Assembly (NCBI GenBank): GCA_964413935.1
Contig: CAYPTY010000019.1
Span: forward strand, 1 to 52,771
Direction: 5' to 3'
From: CAYPTY01 sp964413935
GTDB taxonomy: Bacteria; Bacteroidota; Rhodothermia; Balneolales; Balneolaceae
DNA: 52,771 bases
Part shown: one piece after another, positions 52,521 through 52,771 of the stretch
How the letters are laid out: each line of letters starts with the position of its first letter
How positions within the stretch are numbered: the first letter of the stretch is position 1
The notes under the pieces: model-generated
The model's input: only the letters and a program-made list of their open reading frames with translations
Told to the model about the DNA's origin: nothing
The model's database searches: none
Translations under genes and position numbers: made by a program

Positions 52521-52771
52521 ATGGGATTAACATTAGAAGGAAAAAGCGCTCTGGTAACCGGTGGAAGCCGTGGTATCGGTAAAGCCATAGCCCTGAAGCT
52601 GGCTGAACTCGGGGCAGATGTCGCCATTACCTATGCACGCTCATCGGAAGCGGCTGAAGATGTAAAAGCTGAAATGGAAGGAATGGGCGTGAAGGCAAAA
52701 GCACTGCAGGCCGATGCGGTTGATTTTACCCGTGCAGAAGAAGTGATTACTGAAATTACAGCTGAGTGGGG
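52521..52771 (+). CDS. fabG: 3-oxoacyl-ACP reductase FabG, 5' part (cut by window end)
   Basis: The first 83 codons of a short-chain dehydrogenase that reduces 3-oxoacyl-ACP with NADPH. The cofactor-binding motif TGGSRGIGKAIALKLAELG begins at residue 13, followed by ADVAITYARSSEAAEDV. The position after fabD makes FabG the clear reading. The catalytic Ser-Tyr-Lys lie beyond the window. acpP and fabF would be expected next. Confidence 0.93.
   Translation, partial: MGLTLEGKSALVTGGSRGIGKAIALKLAELGADVAITYARSSEAAEDVKAEMEGMGVKAKALQADAVDFTRAEEVITEITAEW

Overview
The window is chromosomal core sequence from a Gram-negative, aerobic or microaerobic bacterium of the Bacteroidota/Balneolota type, with a Balneola-like marine lineage most likely. 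The assignment rests on gene content: secreted or barrel families typical of that group (DUF5683, DUF5723 and DUF6588-like proteins), atpD-atpC standing apart from the other ATP synthase genes, a short-Q-loop cytochrome bd, lipid A and penicillin-binding-protein genes of a diderm, and promoters that fit TTG-N20-TAnnTTTn better than the E. coli consensus. The species cannot be fixed from the sequence alone. Coding density is high, no stretch over 300 bases lacks a gene, and I see no tRNA, rRNA, insertion sequence, prophage or CRISPR array.

Layout. 1-62: a heptanucleotide tandem repeat running into the 3' end of a methyltransferase gene. 60-3500: methyltransferase and RluA-type pseudouridine synthase on the minus strand, divergent from uvrC. 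3749-9383: ECF sigma factor with a likely anti-sigma factor, parA-parB, a DUF5683 protein, a LOG-family protein and a secreted TPR protein. 9540-16641: transketolase, a membrane SpoIIE-type phosphatase, an adenosine deaminase-like enzyme and DNA polymerase I. 16720-31753 (minus strand): a DUF6588-like protein, rsgA, a DJ-1/PfpI protein, lon, then rsmB-valS-uvrD-DUF5723, then a DUF4139 protein. 31827-35034 (minus): an unknown seven-helix membrane protein and cydAB. 35240-37607 (plus): atpDC and a secreted YHS protein. 37578-45774 (minus): polyprenyl synthase, lpxH, PBP1A, a SnoaL-like protein, formate-THF ligase and a GH13 lipoprotein. 45877-52771 (plus): pfkA-pgi-deoxynucleoside kinase, then DUF177-rpmF-plsX-fabH-fabD-fabG (fabG cut by the window end).

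How they work together. Four themes are visible: DNA maintenance (uvrC, parAB, polA, uvrD), central carbon and nucleotide metabolism (tkt, pfkA, pgi, deoxynucleoside kinase, adenosine deaminase, fhs), energy conservation (cydAB, atpDC) and envelope building (prenyl carrier, lipid A, peptidoglycan, fatty acid synthesis).

I found no clear undescribed defence or biosynthetic system. The best leads are small: an identical 17-base element with a TTCAC-N6-TTCAC direct repeat at matching distance upstream of cydA and of the unknown seven-helix gene; five minus-strand genes that appear to start with TTG; an inverted repeat in front of parA; an intrinsic terminator ending about ten bases before rsgA; and the heptamer repeat at the window edge.
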